64,000 nt of DNA. It comes from Fibrobacter succinogenes (GTDB taxonomy: Bacteria > Fibrobacterota > Fibrobacteria > Fibrobacterales > Fibrobacteraceae). Made by a program: the position numbers and the translations under genes. The stretch spans positions 62,001 through 126,000 of the forward strand of contig CACXMH010000004.1 of NCBI GenBank assembly GCA_902768715.1, written 5' to 3'. The notes under the pieces were generated by a model that saw only the letters and a list, made by a program, of their open reading frames with translations, ran no database searches and had not been told where the DNA came from. This document shows, one piece after another, positions 53,041 through 62,184 of this stretch (positions are counted from its first letter, which is position 1; each line of letters begins with the position of its first letter).

Positions 53041-54774
53041 ATGGCATACGTAGCAATGGCCCGAAAGTGGCGTCCCCAGTCTTTCTCCGACATGGTCGGA
53101 CAGGAACACATCGCAAAAACCCTCCAGAACGCAATCGAGGGCGGCCGCCTGCACCATGCATTCCTTTTTACCGGCACCCGCGGCGTGGGCAAGACCACCA
53201 GTGCCAGAATCCTCGCCCGCACCCTGAACTGCAAGGGCGGCGACCCGCTGCACCCCTGCGGTGAGTGCGACAGCTGCAAGGACATTGCCAGCGGCAACCC
53301 CATGGACGTCTATGAAATAGACGCCGCCTCCAACACCGGCGTCGAAAACATCCGCGACGTCATCGAGCGCGTGCAGTACCCGCCGGTCATCGGCAAGTAC
53401 AAGGTGTTCATCATCGACGAAGTCCACATGCTCTCCACCGGGGCTTTCAACGCCCTGCTCAAGACCCTCGAAGAGCCGCCCCCGCACGTGATTTTCATCT
53501 TCGCCACCACCGAGGTGAACAAGGTCCCCCAGACCATCCTCAGCCGTGTGCAGCGTTTCGACTTCAAGCGGCTCACCATGGAGCAAATCCGCAGCCGCCT
53601 GCGCTATATCTGCGAGCAGGAACATATAAACGCCTCTGACGAAGCCCTGGACATCTTCGCCGAAAAGGCCGACGGTTCCATGCGCGACGGCCTCACCTAC
53701 TTTGACCAGGCCTACGCCTTTACCGGCAGCGACATGACCGCCGAATCTGTGCGCTCTATCCTCGGGATTCCGCCGGTGGAGCTGTTTTTCTCCCTTATCC
53801 AGGCCATCGAAAGCCACGACCTGAAGGGCTGCTTCAAGATGGTGGACGACGCCGTGAAAATCGGTATCGAGTTCGCCCCCCTGCTGGACGGTTTCGGCAA
53901 GTTCCTGCGGAACATGATCTACAGCCGCCTGGACGCCTTCACCGCCGACGAACTGAACATCACCGAAGAGCTATTCACCAAGTACAAGAGTTCGGCCCAG
54001 GGCATCGGCAACGGCGACCTGCTCCGACTGAGCAAGATGCTCATCGACCTGCAAGCGAACCTCCGCTACAGCACCAACCCGAGGCTCGTGGTAGAGACCA
54101 CCTTCGCCCGCATGGCCTGGCTCGACCGGCTCACCGACCTCAAACGGGCGCTAGCCGCCATCAACGACCCCAAATCCGCCGCCGACGAGGCGGTAAAAAA
54201 AAAAGTAGCTGAAGTCGCCCAGGCCCTGGAGGCAGAACCTGCCCCGGCCCCCTACAGCGACCCCTTCGAAAACTACCAGGGCACCGGTAGCAGCGCTACC
54301 TATTCCCGCTACGAGATTGCCGCCGCCTGGCCCTCCATCTGCGCAAGTTTTGCCGACGACGGCGACCTATATTTTTCGGCGGCCATGGCGGGCACCGTCC
54401 TGGAAACCGGCGACCCCCACGAAAACCCCTTCCCCATCGCCCTCACCTTTGTGGGGGAAACGTCAAAAAATGACTCTTGGAATTTCCAGCAGCTGCAGGA
54501 CCACCCGGAATTCATGACCCGGCTGCAGAACGTGCTCGAAGACAAGCTCCAGACCAAGATTTCCCTTTCAGTCAAGACCCGCGCCTTTACGGAATCCGAA
54601 CGGATTATGCGGGAAAACGCCAAGAAGACCCCCTACCAGCTGGACAAGGACAGGGAGCCCCTTTTTGAAAAGATCGAAGAAATGTTTGCCGCAGAATTGG
54701 TATATTCTGTAGCGGTGAAAAAAGAAACGGCCAGCATGGCCCAAGACGACTTAGAAGAAGACAACGACAACTAG
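53041..54774 (+). CDS. dnaX: DNA polymerase III subunits gamma and tau
   Basis: DnaX is the clamp-loader ATPase. Walker A is GTRGVGKTT, the zinc module is CKGGDPLHPCGECDSC, Walker B is IIDEVHML, and ILSRVQRFDFKRL is the sensor 1/SRC region. Domain III follows, to about residue 370. The tau-specific part runs to residue 577. A run of ten A at 54195-54204 encodes the lysines 386-388; both other frames stop within 8 bp, so slippage would give a gamma form of about 390 residues. ybaB follows 15 bp downstream, a common arrangement. Confidence 0.96.
   Translation: MAYVAMARKWRPQSFSDMVGQEHIAKTLQNAIEGGRLHHAFLFTGTRGVGKTTSARILARTLNCKGGDPLHPCGECDSCKDIASGNPMDVYEIDAASNTGVENIRDVIERVQYPPVIGKYKVFIIDEVHMLSTGAFNALLKTLEEPPPHVIFIFATTEVNKVPQTILSRVQRFDFKRLTMEQIRSRLRYICEQEHINASDEALDIFAEKADGSMRDGLTYFDQAYAFTGSDMTAESVRSILGIPPVELFFSLIQAIESHDLKGCFKMVDDAVKIGIEFAPLLDGFGKFLRNMIYSRLDAFTADELNITEELFTKYKSSAQGIGNGDLLRLSKMLIDLQANLRYSTNPRLVVETTFARMAWLDRLTDLKRALAAINDPKSAADEAVKKKVAEVAQALEAEPAPAPYSDPFENYQGTGSSATYSRYEIAAAWPSICASFADDGDLYFSAAMAGTVLETGDPHENPFPIALTFVGETSKNDSWNFQQLQDHPEFMTRLQNVLEDKLQTKISLSVKTRAFTESERIMRENAKKTPYQLDKDREPLFEKIEEMFAAELVYSVAVKKETASMAQDDLEEDNDN
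54195..54204 (+). other. A10 slippage site in dnaX
   Basis: Ten consecutive A lie in the codons GTA AAA AAA AAA. In the -1 frame TGA follows at 54210-54212; in the +1 frame TAG follows at 54206-54208. GGCAG-AAC-CTGCC, about 30 nt downstream, can form a small hairpin. The layout matches dnaX sites where frameshifting or polymerase slippage makes gamma. Confidence 0.7.
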
Positions 54775-54789
54775 AAAGGAGTTCATGCC

Positions 54790-55098
54790 ATGGACATGAG
54801 TAAAATGCTGAGGGACCTTCAGAAGATGCAGAGCAAGATGATCAAGGCGCAAAGCGACCTGAAGGCACAGAGTTTCGATGCCGAAGCGGGCGGCGGAATG
54901 GTTAAAGTCGCCATGAACGGTCGCGGGGTCCTCACCATGATCAAGATTAACCCCGACGCCGTTGACAAGGACGACGTGGAAGCCCTGGAAGACCTGATTA
55001 TGGCGGCCATCAACGCGGCAGTCAAAAAGAAGGACGACGCCACCCAAGAAAGCATCAGCGGCGTCACCGGCGGCATGAAAATTCCCGGCCTGATGTAG
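54790..55098 (+). CDS. ybaB: YbaB/EbfC family nucleoid-associated protein
   Basis: The 102-residue protein starts MDMSKMLRDLQKMQSKM, has the central GGGMVKVAMNGRG segment and ends GGMKIPGLM, all standard for YbaB/EbfC, which form DNA-binding dimers. AAGGAG lies 8 nt upstream of the ATG. It follows dnaX as in many bacteria; recR, often next in line, is not here. Two terminators follow. Confidence 0.95.
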   Translation: MDMSKMLRDLQKMQSKMIKAQSDLKAQSFDAEAGGGMVKVAMNGRGVLTMIKINPDAVDKDDVEALEDLIMAAINAAVKKKDDATQESISGVTGGMKIPGLM

Positions 55099-55105
55099 TC
55101 GCCAG

Positions 55106-55137
55106 AAATGCCTTTTATCGGCTAGAAAAGGCATTTT
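55106..55137 (+). terminator. Terminator after dnaX-ybaB
   Basis: AAATGCCTTTT (55106-55116) and AAAAGGCATTT (55126-55136) form a perfect 11-bp stem with a 9-nt loop, with TTTATCC after it. Confidence 0.8.
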
Positions 55138-55153
55138 ATCCACAAATAAAAAG

Positions 55154-55182
55154 AGTCCCCCTATATAAAGGGGGCTTTTTTG
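55154..55182 (+). terminator. Second terminator after ybaB
   Basis: The five C of AGTCCCCC pair with the five G of GGGGGCT, with one bulged T, and a run of T follows. It lies just upstream of the tolC promoter element. Confidence 0.75.
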
Positions 55183-55183
55183 T

Positions 55184-55191
55184 TAAATTTG
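55184..55191 (+). promoter_or_regulatory. Candidate promoter element TAAATTTG of the efflux operon
   Basis: TAAATTTG lies 25 nt before the ATG at 55217. The leader contains GGAG as ribosome-binding site. Confidence 0.45.
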
Positions 55192-55216
55192 GCCCATATT
55201 ATTCACTGGAGAACGA

Positions 55217-56623
55217 ATGTCAAGGCAATTTGCTATCCTACCTTCCGTGGCTTTGGCGCTCACGCTCATGGCCCTGCCCGCCCTTGCCGGCCAGGCCTAT
55301 ACCCGCGAAGACGCGCTCAAGATTGCCATGGAAAAGTCCACGACCATCAAGTCCGCCGAAGAGGAACTGGTCAGCGCCAATTCCCAGGTGGACGCCGGTT
55401 ACGGAAACGCCATGCCCAGTATCGACCTGAGCGCAGGCATCACCCGCATTTTCGGGCTGGACGACGTTGAAAACAGCCACGACCTTTCAAACGCCGCCAA
55501 CAACATGGAATCCGCCAGCGATTTCGACAAGCAGGTCATGGCCCCCGCCGTTGACGGCCTCATTTACGGCATGAAATCCCAGGGTTACCGCTGGCAATCC
55601 AGCGTGGGCCTCACCGCCACCCAGATCCTTTACGCCCAGGGCAAGGTGGGAACCGGCATCGATATTGCCAAGATTTACAGGCGCTTGAAAGAAGTGAACC
55701 TGGAAAACGTGAAGGCCACCGTCAAGTACAACGTGGAAACTGCCTTTGACCAGCTGATTTACCTGGATTCCGCCGTGGCGATTCTCGAAGCGAGCATCGC
55801 CCAGACACAACAGCATATCGACTACGTGAACGGTGCCGTAGAAAGCGGCCTGGCCTCGGAACTGGACCAGATCCGCGCCCAGCTCCAGCTGGACCAGCTC
55901 AAGTCCGAACTGGAAAAGACCAAGAAGAACCAGATTCTCGCCCGCAACGCCCTTTTGAACACCATGGGCATGGACTGGGAAGCCGACGTGCAGTTCAAGG
56001 GGGAACTTCGTGACCCGAATTCGAATCTGCCCTACCCCGACACCGCCATGGCCAACGTGAAAAAGCGCCGCAAGGAACTGGTAATGCTCGACCAGTCCGA
56101 AGACATGCTCCAGAAGAACATTTCCATCGAAGAAGGCGGCTACAAGCCCACTATCGTGCTGGTAGGCGGCCTCAAGTACAGCAACAACAAGAACGAAATC
56201 CAGCAGTGGGACGCCCCCGACTGGGACAAGAACATCAACAAGTACGTGGGCCTGAACCTGACCATGAACCTCTTCAACGGCATGAAAACCAAGGAAGCCG
56301 TGGTCCAGGCGAAATCAAAACTGCGCGACACCCAGATCCAGAAAGAAACCGCCGAGCGCGGGTTCCGCATGCAGATCGAATCCTGCGCCAACACCCTGGA
56401 AGACGCCGTGCGCCAGCTGGAACTCCAGAAGCGCCAGGTGGACCTGGCCACCCGCAACTACGACTTGACCGAAGCCTCCTACAAGGTGGGCAAGTCCACC
56501 CAGCTGGACTACCTGGACGCCTCCATGACGCTCCGCACCACAAAGCTCAAGTACATGGAAGCGGTCTTGAATTGGAACAACGCCTACAACGCCCTTTTGC
56601 AGGCCACCGGAGAATATCAATAG
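55217..56623 (+). CDS. TolC-family outer membrane efflux protein
   Basis: A signal peptide ending in ALAG precedes a TolC/OEP architecture: two repeats of long amphipathic helices (YTREDALKIAMEKSTTIKSAEEEL; NVETAFDQLIYLDSAVAILEASIAQTQQHIDYV; and again in the C-terminal half) and the final YNALLQATGEYQ. Such proteins form the outer-membrane channel of tripartite pumps. It is the first gene of an operon with an adaptor (9 bp downstream) and an RND pump. GGAG lies 5 nt before the ATG. Confidence 0.92.
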   Translation: MSRQFAILPSVALALTLMALPALAGQAYTREDALKIAMEKSTTIKSAEEELVSANSQVDAGYGNAMPSIDLSAGITRIFGLDDVENSHDLSNAANNMESASDFDKQVMAPAVDGLIYGMKSQGYRWQSSVGLTATQILYAQGKVGTGIDIAKIYRRLKEVNLENVKATVKYNVETAFDQLIYLDSAVAILEASIAQTQQHIDYVNGAVESGLASELDQIRAQLQLDQLKSELEKTKKNQILARNALLNTMGMDWEADVQFKGELRDPNSNLPYPDTAMANVKKRRKELVMLDQSEDMLQKNISIEEGGYKPTIVLVGGLKYSNNKNEIQQWDAPDWDKNINKYVGLNLTMNLFNGMKTKEAVVQAKSKLRDTQIQKETAERGFRMQIESCANTLEDAVRQLELQKRQVDLATRNYDLTEASYKVGKSTQLDYLDASMTLRTTKLKYMEAVLNWNNAYNALLQATGEYQ

Positions 56624-56632
56624 GACAAGATT

Positions 56633-57682
56633 ATGAACAGCATCAAAAAGTACATCATCACCCTTTCTGCCCTAACATTTGTCCTTGTCGGTTGCAAGGG
56701 CAAGGACGCCAAGGATAGTGCCACAGTGGCACCTTCCACCATCGAAGAAATCCAGAAGGAAAAGGGCAAGCCCGCCCGCGTGGCCAAGGCCAAGAAATCC
56801 TCCCTCAAGGACATCCGCGAATTCAGCGGTACCATCGAGGGCATGCAGCAGGCTAACGCCATCTCCAAGATGGGCGACCCCCTGGCAAAGATCTACGTGC
56901 AGGTGGGCTCTACCGTCCAAAAGGACCAGGTGCTGGCCGAATACATCTTTACCGGCGACAACACCCAGTACGAACAGGTACAGGAACAGGTGGCCCTGCT
57001 CGAAAAATCCACCCAGCGTCTGCGCGAAGTACACGCCAAGGGTGGTCTTAGCCAGCAGGACCTGGACCAGGCCGAAATGCAGCTGAAGATTGCCAAGATG
57101 AACCTGGAAACCGCCCGTCGCGCCACCAAGATTCTGGCACCTGCCGCAGGCGTGGTCACCGAACTGAACTACCAGGAAGGCCAGACCCCCGGCGTGGGTT
57201 CCACCCTCTGCACCATCGCCAAGCTGGACAAGGTCATCTTGAAGTTGAACGTGACCAGCAAGGACATTTCGCAGTTCAAGATGGGTGCCGCCGCTACCGT
57301 CGAAGTGGCCGGCAAGAAGATGAAGGGTAAGGTCACGCTGATCCCCCTGGCCGCAAACCCCGTGACCAGGTTCTTCCCCGTAGAAGTGACGTTTGACAAC
57401 AGCAGCAAGAAGTTGCTCCCCGGCATGTATATGACCGCCGAGATCGAAACCAAGCAGGTGAACGGCGTGGTTGTACCCGCCGAAGCCGTTATCTACAAGA
57501 ACGGCCTCAACATGGTGTGGACCGTGGATAAAGAGGGCAATGCCCGCCGCAAAATCGTGAAGGTCGGCATCCAGACCAAGGACCAGGTGCAGATTGCCGA
57601 AGGCCTCAAGGGCGGCGAGACCGTCATGGTGGAAGGCATGTCCAAGATGAACGACGGCGACAAGGTCAACATCGTCAAATAA
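56633..57682 (+). CDS. RND efflux periplasmic adaptor (membrane fusion) lipoprotein
   Basis: The signal peptide ends in the lipobox FVLVGC. The adaptor plan is visible: a first lipoyl half with GDPLAKIYVQVGSTVQKDQVLAEY, a coiled coil (YEQVQEQVALLEKSTQRLREVHAKGGLSQQDLDQAEMQL in part), the second half (ILAPAAGVVTELNYQEGQ), a beta-barrel domain and a membrane-proximal domain ending PAEAVIYKNG ... DGDKVNIVK. It links the TolC-like and RND proteins. The length, 349 residues, is typical. Confidence 0.93.
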   Translation: MNSIKKYIITLSALTFVLVGCKGKDAKDSATVAPSTIEEIQKEKGKPARVAKAKKSSLKDIREFSGTIEGMQQANAISKMGDPLAKIYVQVGSTVQKDQVLAEYIFTGDNTQYEQVQEQVALLEKSTQRLREVHAKGGLSQQDLDQAEMQLKIAKMNLETARRATKILAPAAGVVTELNYQEGQTPGVGSTLCTIAKLDKVILKLNVTSKDISQFKMGAAATVEVAGKKMKGKVTLIPLAANPVTRFFPVEVTFDNSSKKLLPGMYMTAEIETKQVNGVVVPAEAVIYKNGLNMVWTVDKEGNARRKIVKVGIQTKDQVQIAEGLKGGETVMVEGMSKMNDGDKVNIVK

Positions 57683-57702
57683 TTTTACTGGAGATACGCT
57701 GA

Positions 57703-60700
57703 ATGATCAAGGCCAGTATTTATAAACCGATTACCATGCTCATGGTCATCTTGACCGTGGTGGTTTTCGGTCTGTACACCTACACCATGATGGTCGTGGA
57801 CCTGATGCCGAAATTCGAAGTTCCGGTGGTGACGGCGACCATGATTTACGCAGGTGCTAGTCCCGAAGAAATCGAGACCACCGTTATCAAGCCTGTCGAA
57901 GAACAGGTGGAACTGGTGGACGGTATCGACTACGTGCAGTCCATCTGCCTCGAGAACTACGGCATTATCGTCGCCATGTTCAACATGGGCGTCAACGTAG
58001 ATGTAGCGGCAAACGACGTGCGTTCCAAGGTGGAACTTGCGGCGGCTGACTTCCCCGACGCCGTAGAACCCCCTATCATTTCCAAGGTGGACATCAACGG
58101 TGCAGCCATCATGGCTATTTCCTTTACGGGTCCGTTGAACTCCACGGAACTCCGCCAGATGGTGGAAGACGAAATCGAGCCCCTGTTCACCTCCGTCTCG
58201 GGTGTGGCCAGCGTGGATGTATTCGGTGGTACTACCCGCCAGATTTCTATCGAACTTGACAAGGACAAGATGAAGGACCGTGGCATCGACATTGCCACCA
58301 TCATGGGTCTGTACGGCCAGTCCAACCTGAACTACCCCGTGGGCGAAGTCATCGGCAAGCACAAGAATACATCTGTGCGTACGGCAGGCAAGTTCCAGAA
58401 CCTGGACGAAATGCGCAACATGGATATTCCCACGGCCAACGGCGTTATCAAGCTCTCCGAGGTTGCAAAAGTCAAGGACACCATCGAGACCATTTCATCC
58501 ATTTCCCGTTTCAACGGCACAAGTTCTATCTCCCTGGATATCAAGAAGCGTTCCGACGCCAACGTGGTGGACGTTTCCAAGGGCGTTATCAAGCGCATGA
58601 ACGCCGTCAACAAGAGCCTTCCCGAAGGTTTCGAACTTCACCTGGTGTACGACAAGTCCGAAGCGGTGAACGAATCCATCGACAACGTGATCCAGAACGT
58701 GATTATCGCTATCGTGCTTACCGCAGGACTCTTGCTCTTGTTCCTCGGCAAGTTCTCCACCATGTTCATTGCGGCCCTCACCATGCCGACCTCCGTGATT
58801 GGTGCCTTTACCCTGATGTACTTTGCTGGATTCGGCATCAACATGATGTCCCTGATGGCATTGTCGTCGTCGGTGGGCTTGCTGGTGACCAACGCCATCG
58901 TGGTGCTTGAAAATATCAACGTGAAACTGAACGAAGGCCTGGATCCGAAAGAGGCTGCCTACAAGGGAACCTCCGAAATCATGGTGGCCATCATGGCATC
59001 TACGCTTACCAACGTGTGCGTGTTCGTGCCTATCGCCTTCATGAAATCCATCGCCGGTATCTTCTTCCGTACCTTCGGTCTTACCATGGTGTTTGCCACC
59101 CTGGTGTCCTTGCTCGCCACCTTTACCTTGACCCCGCTTCTGGCGGCCTATCTGTTCAAGGGCAAAAAGAAAGACGAGAACGGAAACATTATCGAAGAAA
59201 AACCCTCCGTGGTGGGACGCATTCTCGGGCTGTTCCCCACTGCCCTCAACGGCATCCGCTTTGTATATCTGAAAACCCTGTCGTTCTGCCTTTCCATTCC
59301 GGGAGTGTTGTTCCAGGTGGTCGCCCTGATCGCTATGCTCCTTTTCGTGGGCTATATGGCCGCCAACCACATGACGGTGGAAATCATGCCTAAGCAGGAC
59401 CAGGGCATGATCAGCATCAAGCTGGAAATGCCCGTGGGCACCAACGTGGAAACCACCGACAGTATCGCGAAAATTATCGAGGACCGGGTCAAGGATGTTC
59501 CCGAAATTGTCCATTACAGCGTGAACGTGGGCGGTTCCAACGGTTTTGCTACGGTGAACCAGGCTACCATGCGTATCAAGCTGTTGAAGGACTGGGAAGG
59601 CCGTACCAGGAGTACCGACCAGATCGTGGACTCCCTGCGTCCCTACCTGGCCGACATCCCCGACGCCTATATCGCCATCAAGTCCGCCTCGGCATCTGAA
59701 ATGAACAACAACAGCGCAGGCGACGTGGTGCTGGAAGTCAACGGCCTCAAGAAGGACTCCGTGATCAAGGCCTCCGAACTCATTATGGACCGGGTCAAGG
59801 AAACCATTGCCGGCGTAGTGGACGTAAAGACCAGCTACGAGGCGGGTAAGCCCGAAATCCGTCTGGTTCCCAACAGGCAGGCCCTGGCCGACTACGGCGT
59901 GACCCTGCAGTCCCTTGCCACCTACAACTACATCGCCGTGAGCGGTTATGAAGCGGGTCAGTACACCGAAGACGGTGAAGAATACGACGTGTATGTGCGC
60001 ATGCAGGAGAAGAACCGCAAGAGCCATGCCGACATCGAAGACCTGCCCATGAAGACCCCCAAGGGCTATGTGGCCGCCCGCGACCTGTTCTTCATCGAAG
60101 ACGGTGCAGGCCCCACCCGTATTGACCGCAAGCGCAAGATGACCCGCGTGGACGTTTCCATGAACCTGTTGCCTGGCCACACCACCGGTGAGGTCATGGG
60201 CAACCTGAACAAGCTTACCGCCAGCATGAAGGGCGAACTTCCCGAAGGTATTTCCTTCAGCTTCGGTGCCCAGGCCGACATGCAGGAAGACATGGTGAAC
60301 GAATTCAAGACCGCCATCATCATGGCCATCTTGCTCACCTACATCTTGCTGATTGCCCTGCTGGAAAGTTTTGCACAGCCCTTTATCATCATGACCACCA
60401 TTCCTATGGGCGCCATCGGCGTGTTCCTCGCCCTGATATTCACCGGCAAGGCTCTTTCCATGATCGCCCTCATGGCTATCGTGATGCTTATTGGTGTGGT
60501 GGTGAACAACGCCATTCTATTGCTTGACGAAGCCAACAGGCTACTCCGAAGCGGTTCTATGGGAAGGCGCTCCGCCATTATGACGGCGGGCAAGACCAAG
60601 TTCCAACCCATTGCCCTGGCTACCTTCGCCTCTGTGGTGGCCCAGATGCCGCTGGCCCTGGCCTTGGGCGGTAACGTGGCCGCCATGACCCAGCCCATGG

Positions 60701-60849
60701 GTATCGCTGCCGTGGGTGGCCTGATCGTGTCTGCCATCCTTACCATGTACCTGGTGCCTACCTTCTTCTGGCTACCCAACGCCCTGTTCCACAAGGCGAA
60801 GAAAAAAGCCAGCAACCTGAAGGGCAAATTCAACAAGGCCAAGGCATAG
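57703..60849 (+). CDS. RND efflux pump, AcrB/HAE1-like permease
   Basis: The 1048-residue product has the RND plan: one N-terminal span, a large periplasmic loop, a six-span bundle, and a repeat of both. The start MIKASIYKPITMLMVILTVV and PGASPEEIE-like YAGASPEEIETTVIKPVE are family-typical. The fourth-span motif is VGLLVTNAIVVLENI, with Thr396-Asn397 where AcrB has the proton-relay Asp407-Asp408. The tenth-span motif is GVVVNNAILLLDEAN, with Asn935 where AcrB has Lys940. It therefore belongs to a subgroup that must couple ion flow by other residues. The substrate is unknown. Confidence 0.93.
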   Translation: MIKASIYKPITMLMVILTVVVFGLYTYTMMVVDLMPKFEVPVVTATMIYAGASPEEIETTVIKPVEEQVELVDGIDYVQSICLENYGIIVAMFNMGVNVDVAANDVRSKVELAAADFPDAVEPPIISKVDINGAAIMAISFTGPLNSTELRQMVEDEIEPLFTSVSGVASVDVFGGTTRQISIELDKDKMKDRGIDIATIMGLYGQSNLNYPVGEVIGKHKNTSVRTAGKFQNLDEMRNMDIPTANGVIKLSEVAKVKDTIETISSISRFNGTSSISLDIKKRSDANVVDVSKGVIKRMNAVNKSLPEGFELHLVYDKSEAVNESIDNVIQNVIIAIVLTAGLLLLFLGKFSTMFIAALTMPTSVIGAFTLMYFAGFGINMMSLMALSSSVGLLVTNAIVVLENINVKLNEGLDPKEAAYKGTSEIMVAIMASTLTNVCVFVPIAFMKSIAGIFFRTFGLTMVFATLVSLLATFTLTPLLAAYLFKGKKKDENGNIIEEKPSVVGRILGLFPTALNGIRFVYLKTLSFCLSIPGVLFQVVALIAMLLFVGYMAANHMTVEIMPKQDQGMISIKLEMPVGTNVETTDSIAKIIEDRVKDVPEIVHYSVNVGGSNGFATVNQATMRIKLLKDWEGRTRSTDQIVDSLRPYLADIPDAYIAIKSASASEMNNNSAGDVVLEVNGLKKDSVIKASELIMDRVKETIAGVVDVKTSYEAGKPEIRLVPNRQALADYGVTLQSLATYNYIAVSGYEAGQYTEDGEEYDVYVRMQEKNRKSHADIEDLPMKTPKGYVAARDLFFIEDGAGPTRIDRKRKMTRVDVSMNLLPGHTTGEVMGNLNKLTASMKGELPEGISFSFGAQADMQEDMVNEFKTAIIMAILLTYILLIALLESFAQPFIIMTTIPMGAIGVFLALIFTGKALSMIALMAIVMLIGVVVNNAILLLDEANRLLRSGSMGRRSAIMTAGKTKFQPIALATFASVVAQMPLALALGGNVAAMTQPMGIAAVGGLIVSAILTMYLVPTFFWLPNALFHKAKKKASNLKGKFNKAKA

Positions 60850-60858
60850 CGTTCCCTA

Positions 60859-60899
60859 CGTCATCCTGACGTCACGAAGGGGCGGAAGGATCCAGGCCC
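60859..60899 (+). repeat. GTCATCCTGA...GAAGGATCC intergenic repeat
   Basis: CGTCATCCTGACGTCACGAA followed by GGGGCGGAAGGATCCAGGCC is a further, diverged member of the repeat found in ligA, here just after the RND gene. Confidence 0.6.
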
Positions 60900-60913
60900 A
60901 AATTCTTTTCTCT

Positions 60914-60950
60914 AAAACACTGGTTTTTCAAAACCAGTGTTTTGTATTTT
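60914..60950 (+). terminator. Terminator of the efflux operon
   Basis: AAAACACTGGTTTT (60914-60927) and AAAACCAGTGTTTT (60930-60943) form a perfect 14-bp stem with a 2-nt loop, followed by GTATTTT. It lies only 15 bp before the ATG of the next gene. Confidence 0.85.
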
Positions 60951-60957
60951 CCGCACC

Positions 60958-62184
60958 ATGAATTTTAATAACGCTTGGTGCAAAACACATCTGACCACTC
61001 CCCTACCCACTCCGGCGGGCAAAAGCCCTGCCGCCCTGTACCTGGGCATGGCGAATATCCACGACGAAATGCTGTTGGAACGCATCCGCTTTATGCACGA
61101 CGGACCCGTTGTCCCCTGCCCCATGACCGAAGCCGAAATACTCCGGACCATACGGGCGAACTTTGCAAACGAAGCGGAGGCCCTGCAAGAAAGCAAGGCC
61201 AACTCCTGGGAATCAGAGCCGGTCATCAACCTGGTGGATTCACTGCTAGACAAGGCCCTGGAGCAAAATGCCAGCGACATCCACCTGGAACCCACCGAAA
61301 AGGAACTGAAGGTGCGCTTCCGCATCGACGGACTTTTGCAATTCCACAGAAGCCTGCCCCCATGGTTAAAGGACCCGGTACTTGTGCGGCTGAAGCTCCT
61401 TGCCCAGGTAGATATTACAGACAAGCGAATTCCCCATGACGGAAGTTTCAAGTTCCAGGGCGTCTCGGGAACGGTGCGGGTGCGGCTCAGCACCCTGCCG
61501 GTGCAGCACGGCGAGACCTGCGTACTGCGGCTTTTACCCGCCAAGGACGAAGGCGGCACCCTCGGCGACCTGGAATTCAGCCCGAAAATCCTTGCAGAAC
61601 TCCGGCGCATCTTCGCCATGCCCCAGGGACTGTTCCTGATAACAGGCCCCACCGGCAGCGGCAAGACTACCACGCTGTACGCGGGCCTACGGGAAATCAT
61701 CCAGAAAAAGATAAACGTCACCACCATCGAAGACCCGGTGGAATACAGTCTCAATGGCGCAAACCAGGTGCAGGTCAACGAAAAATGCGGGTTCAGCTTC
61801 GCTGCAGCGCTCCGCTCCATACTCCGGCAGGACCCGGACGTGATTCTGGTAGGCGAAATTCGGGACGAAGAGACTGCCCACATTGCGCTCCGCGCCGCAG
61901 AAACTGGCCACCTAGTGCTTTCAACGTTACACACCAACAGCGCAAAGGGCGCCTTTGCGCGACTCCAGGACCTGGGAATATCCCAAGCTTCACTACAAGA
62001 TTCCCTGCTGGGCGTAATGGCCCAGAGGCTTTTGCGGAAAAAGACCGGCGGCCGCGTCGCCGCACTGGAACTGCTAAAGCCCGACAGCTCCTACGCCGAC
62101 GGAACGCTGCAGGAATATGCCGACCGGCTTGTCCAAAACGGCCTTGTGGAAAAAGAGGAACTACTCCGGGTTCTCGGGAACTGA
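60958..62184 (+). CDS. GspE/PilB-type secretion ATPase lacking the zinc-binding segment
   Basis: The core motor is intact: ASDIHLEPTEKELKVRFRIDG, Walker A TGPTGSGKTTTLYAG, the Asp box TTIEDPVEY, Walker B VILVGEIRDEETA and the His box LSTLHTNSA. Normally QR-L-R-x-C and four cysteines follow; here VMAQRLLRKKTGG continues directly into RVAALELL, so the zinc segment is missing. The N-terminal domain is also short, giving 408 residues against the usual 500 or more. No other secretion or pilus gene is adjacent. ATG 60958 is preferred over GTG 60937. The 3' end overlaps mtgA by 24 bp on the opposite strand. Confidence 0.88.
   Translation: MNFNNAWCKTHLTTPLPTPAGKSPAALYLGMANIHDEMLLERIRFMHDGPVVPCPMTEAEILRTIRANFANEAEALQESKANSWESEPVINLVDSLLDKALEQNASDIHLEPTEKELKVRFRIDGLLQFHRSLPPWLKDPVLVRLKLLAQVDITDKRIPHDGSFKFQGVSGTVRVRLSTLPVQHGETCVLRLLPAKDEGGTLGDLEFSPKILAELRRIFAMPQGLFLITGPTGSGKTTTLYAGLREIIQKKINVTTIEDPVEYSLNGANQVQVNEKCGFSFAAALRSILRQDPDVILVGEIRDEETAHIALRAAETGHLVLSTLHTNSAKGAFARLQDLGISQASLQDSLLGVMAQRLLRKKTGGRVAALELLKPDSSYADGTLQEYADRLVQNGLVEKEELLRVLGN

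Noticed and set aside
54210-54212. A frameshift or broken dnaX at the A10 run
   Set aside because: The zero frame is open through the full tau length with normal codon use, so the gene is intact and the run is more likely a programmed site.
58495-60180. Minus-strand open frame of 561 codons opposite the RND pump gene
   Set aside because: The His- and Gly-rich translation is the shadow of RND codons; there is no ribosome-binding site or recognisable motif.
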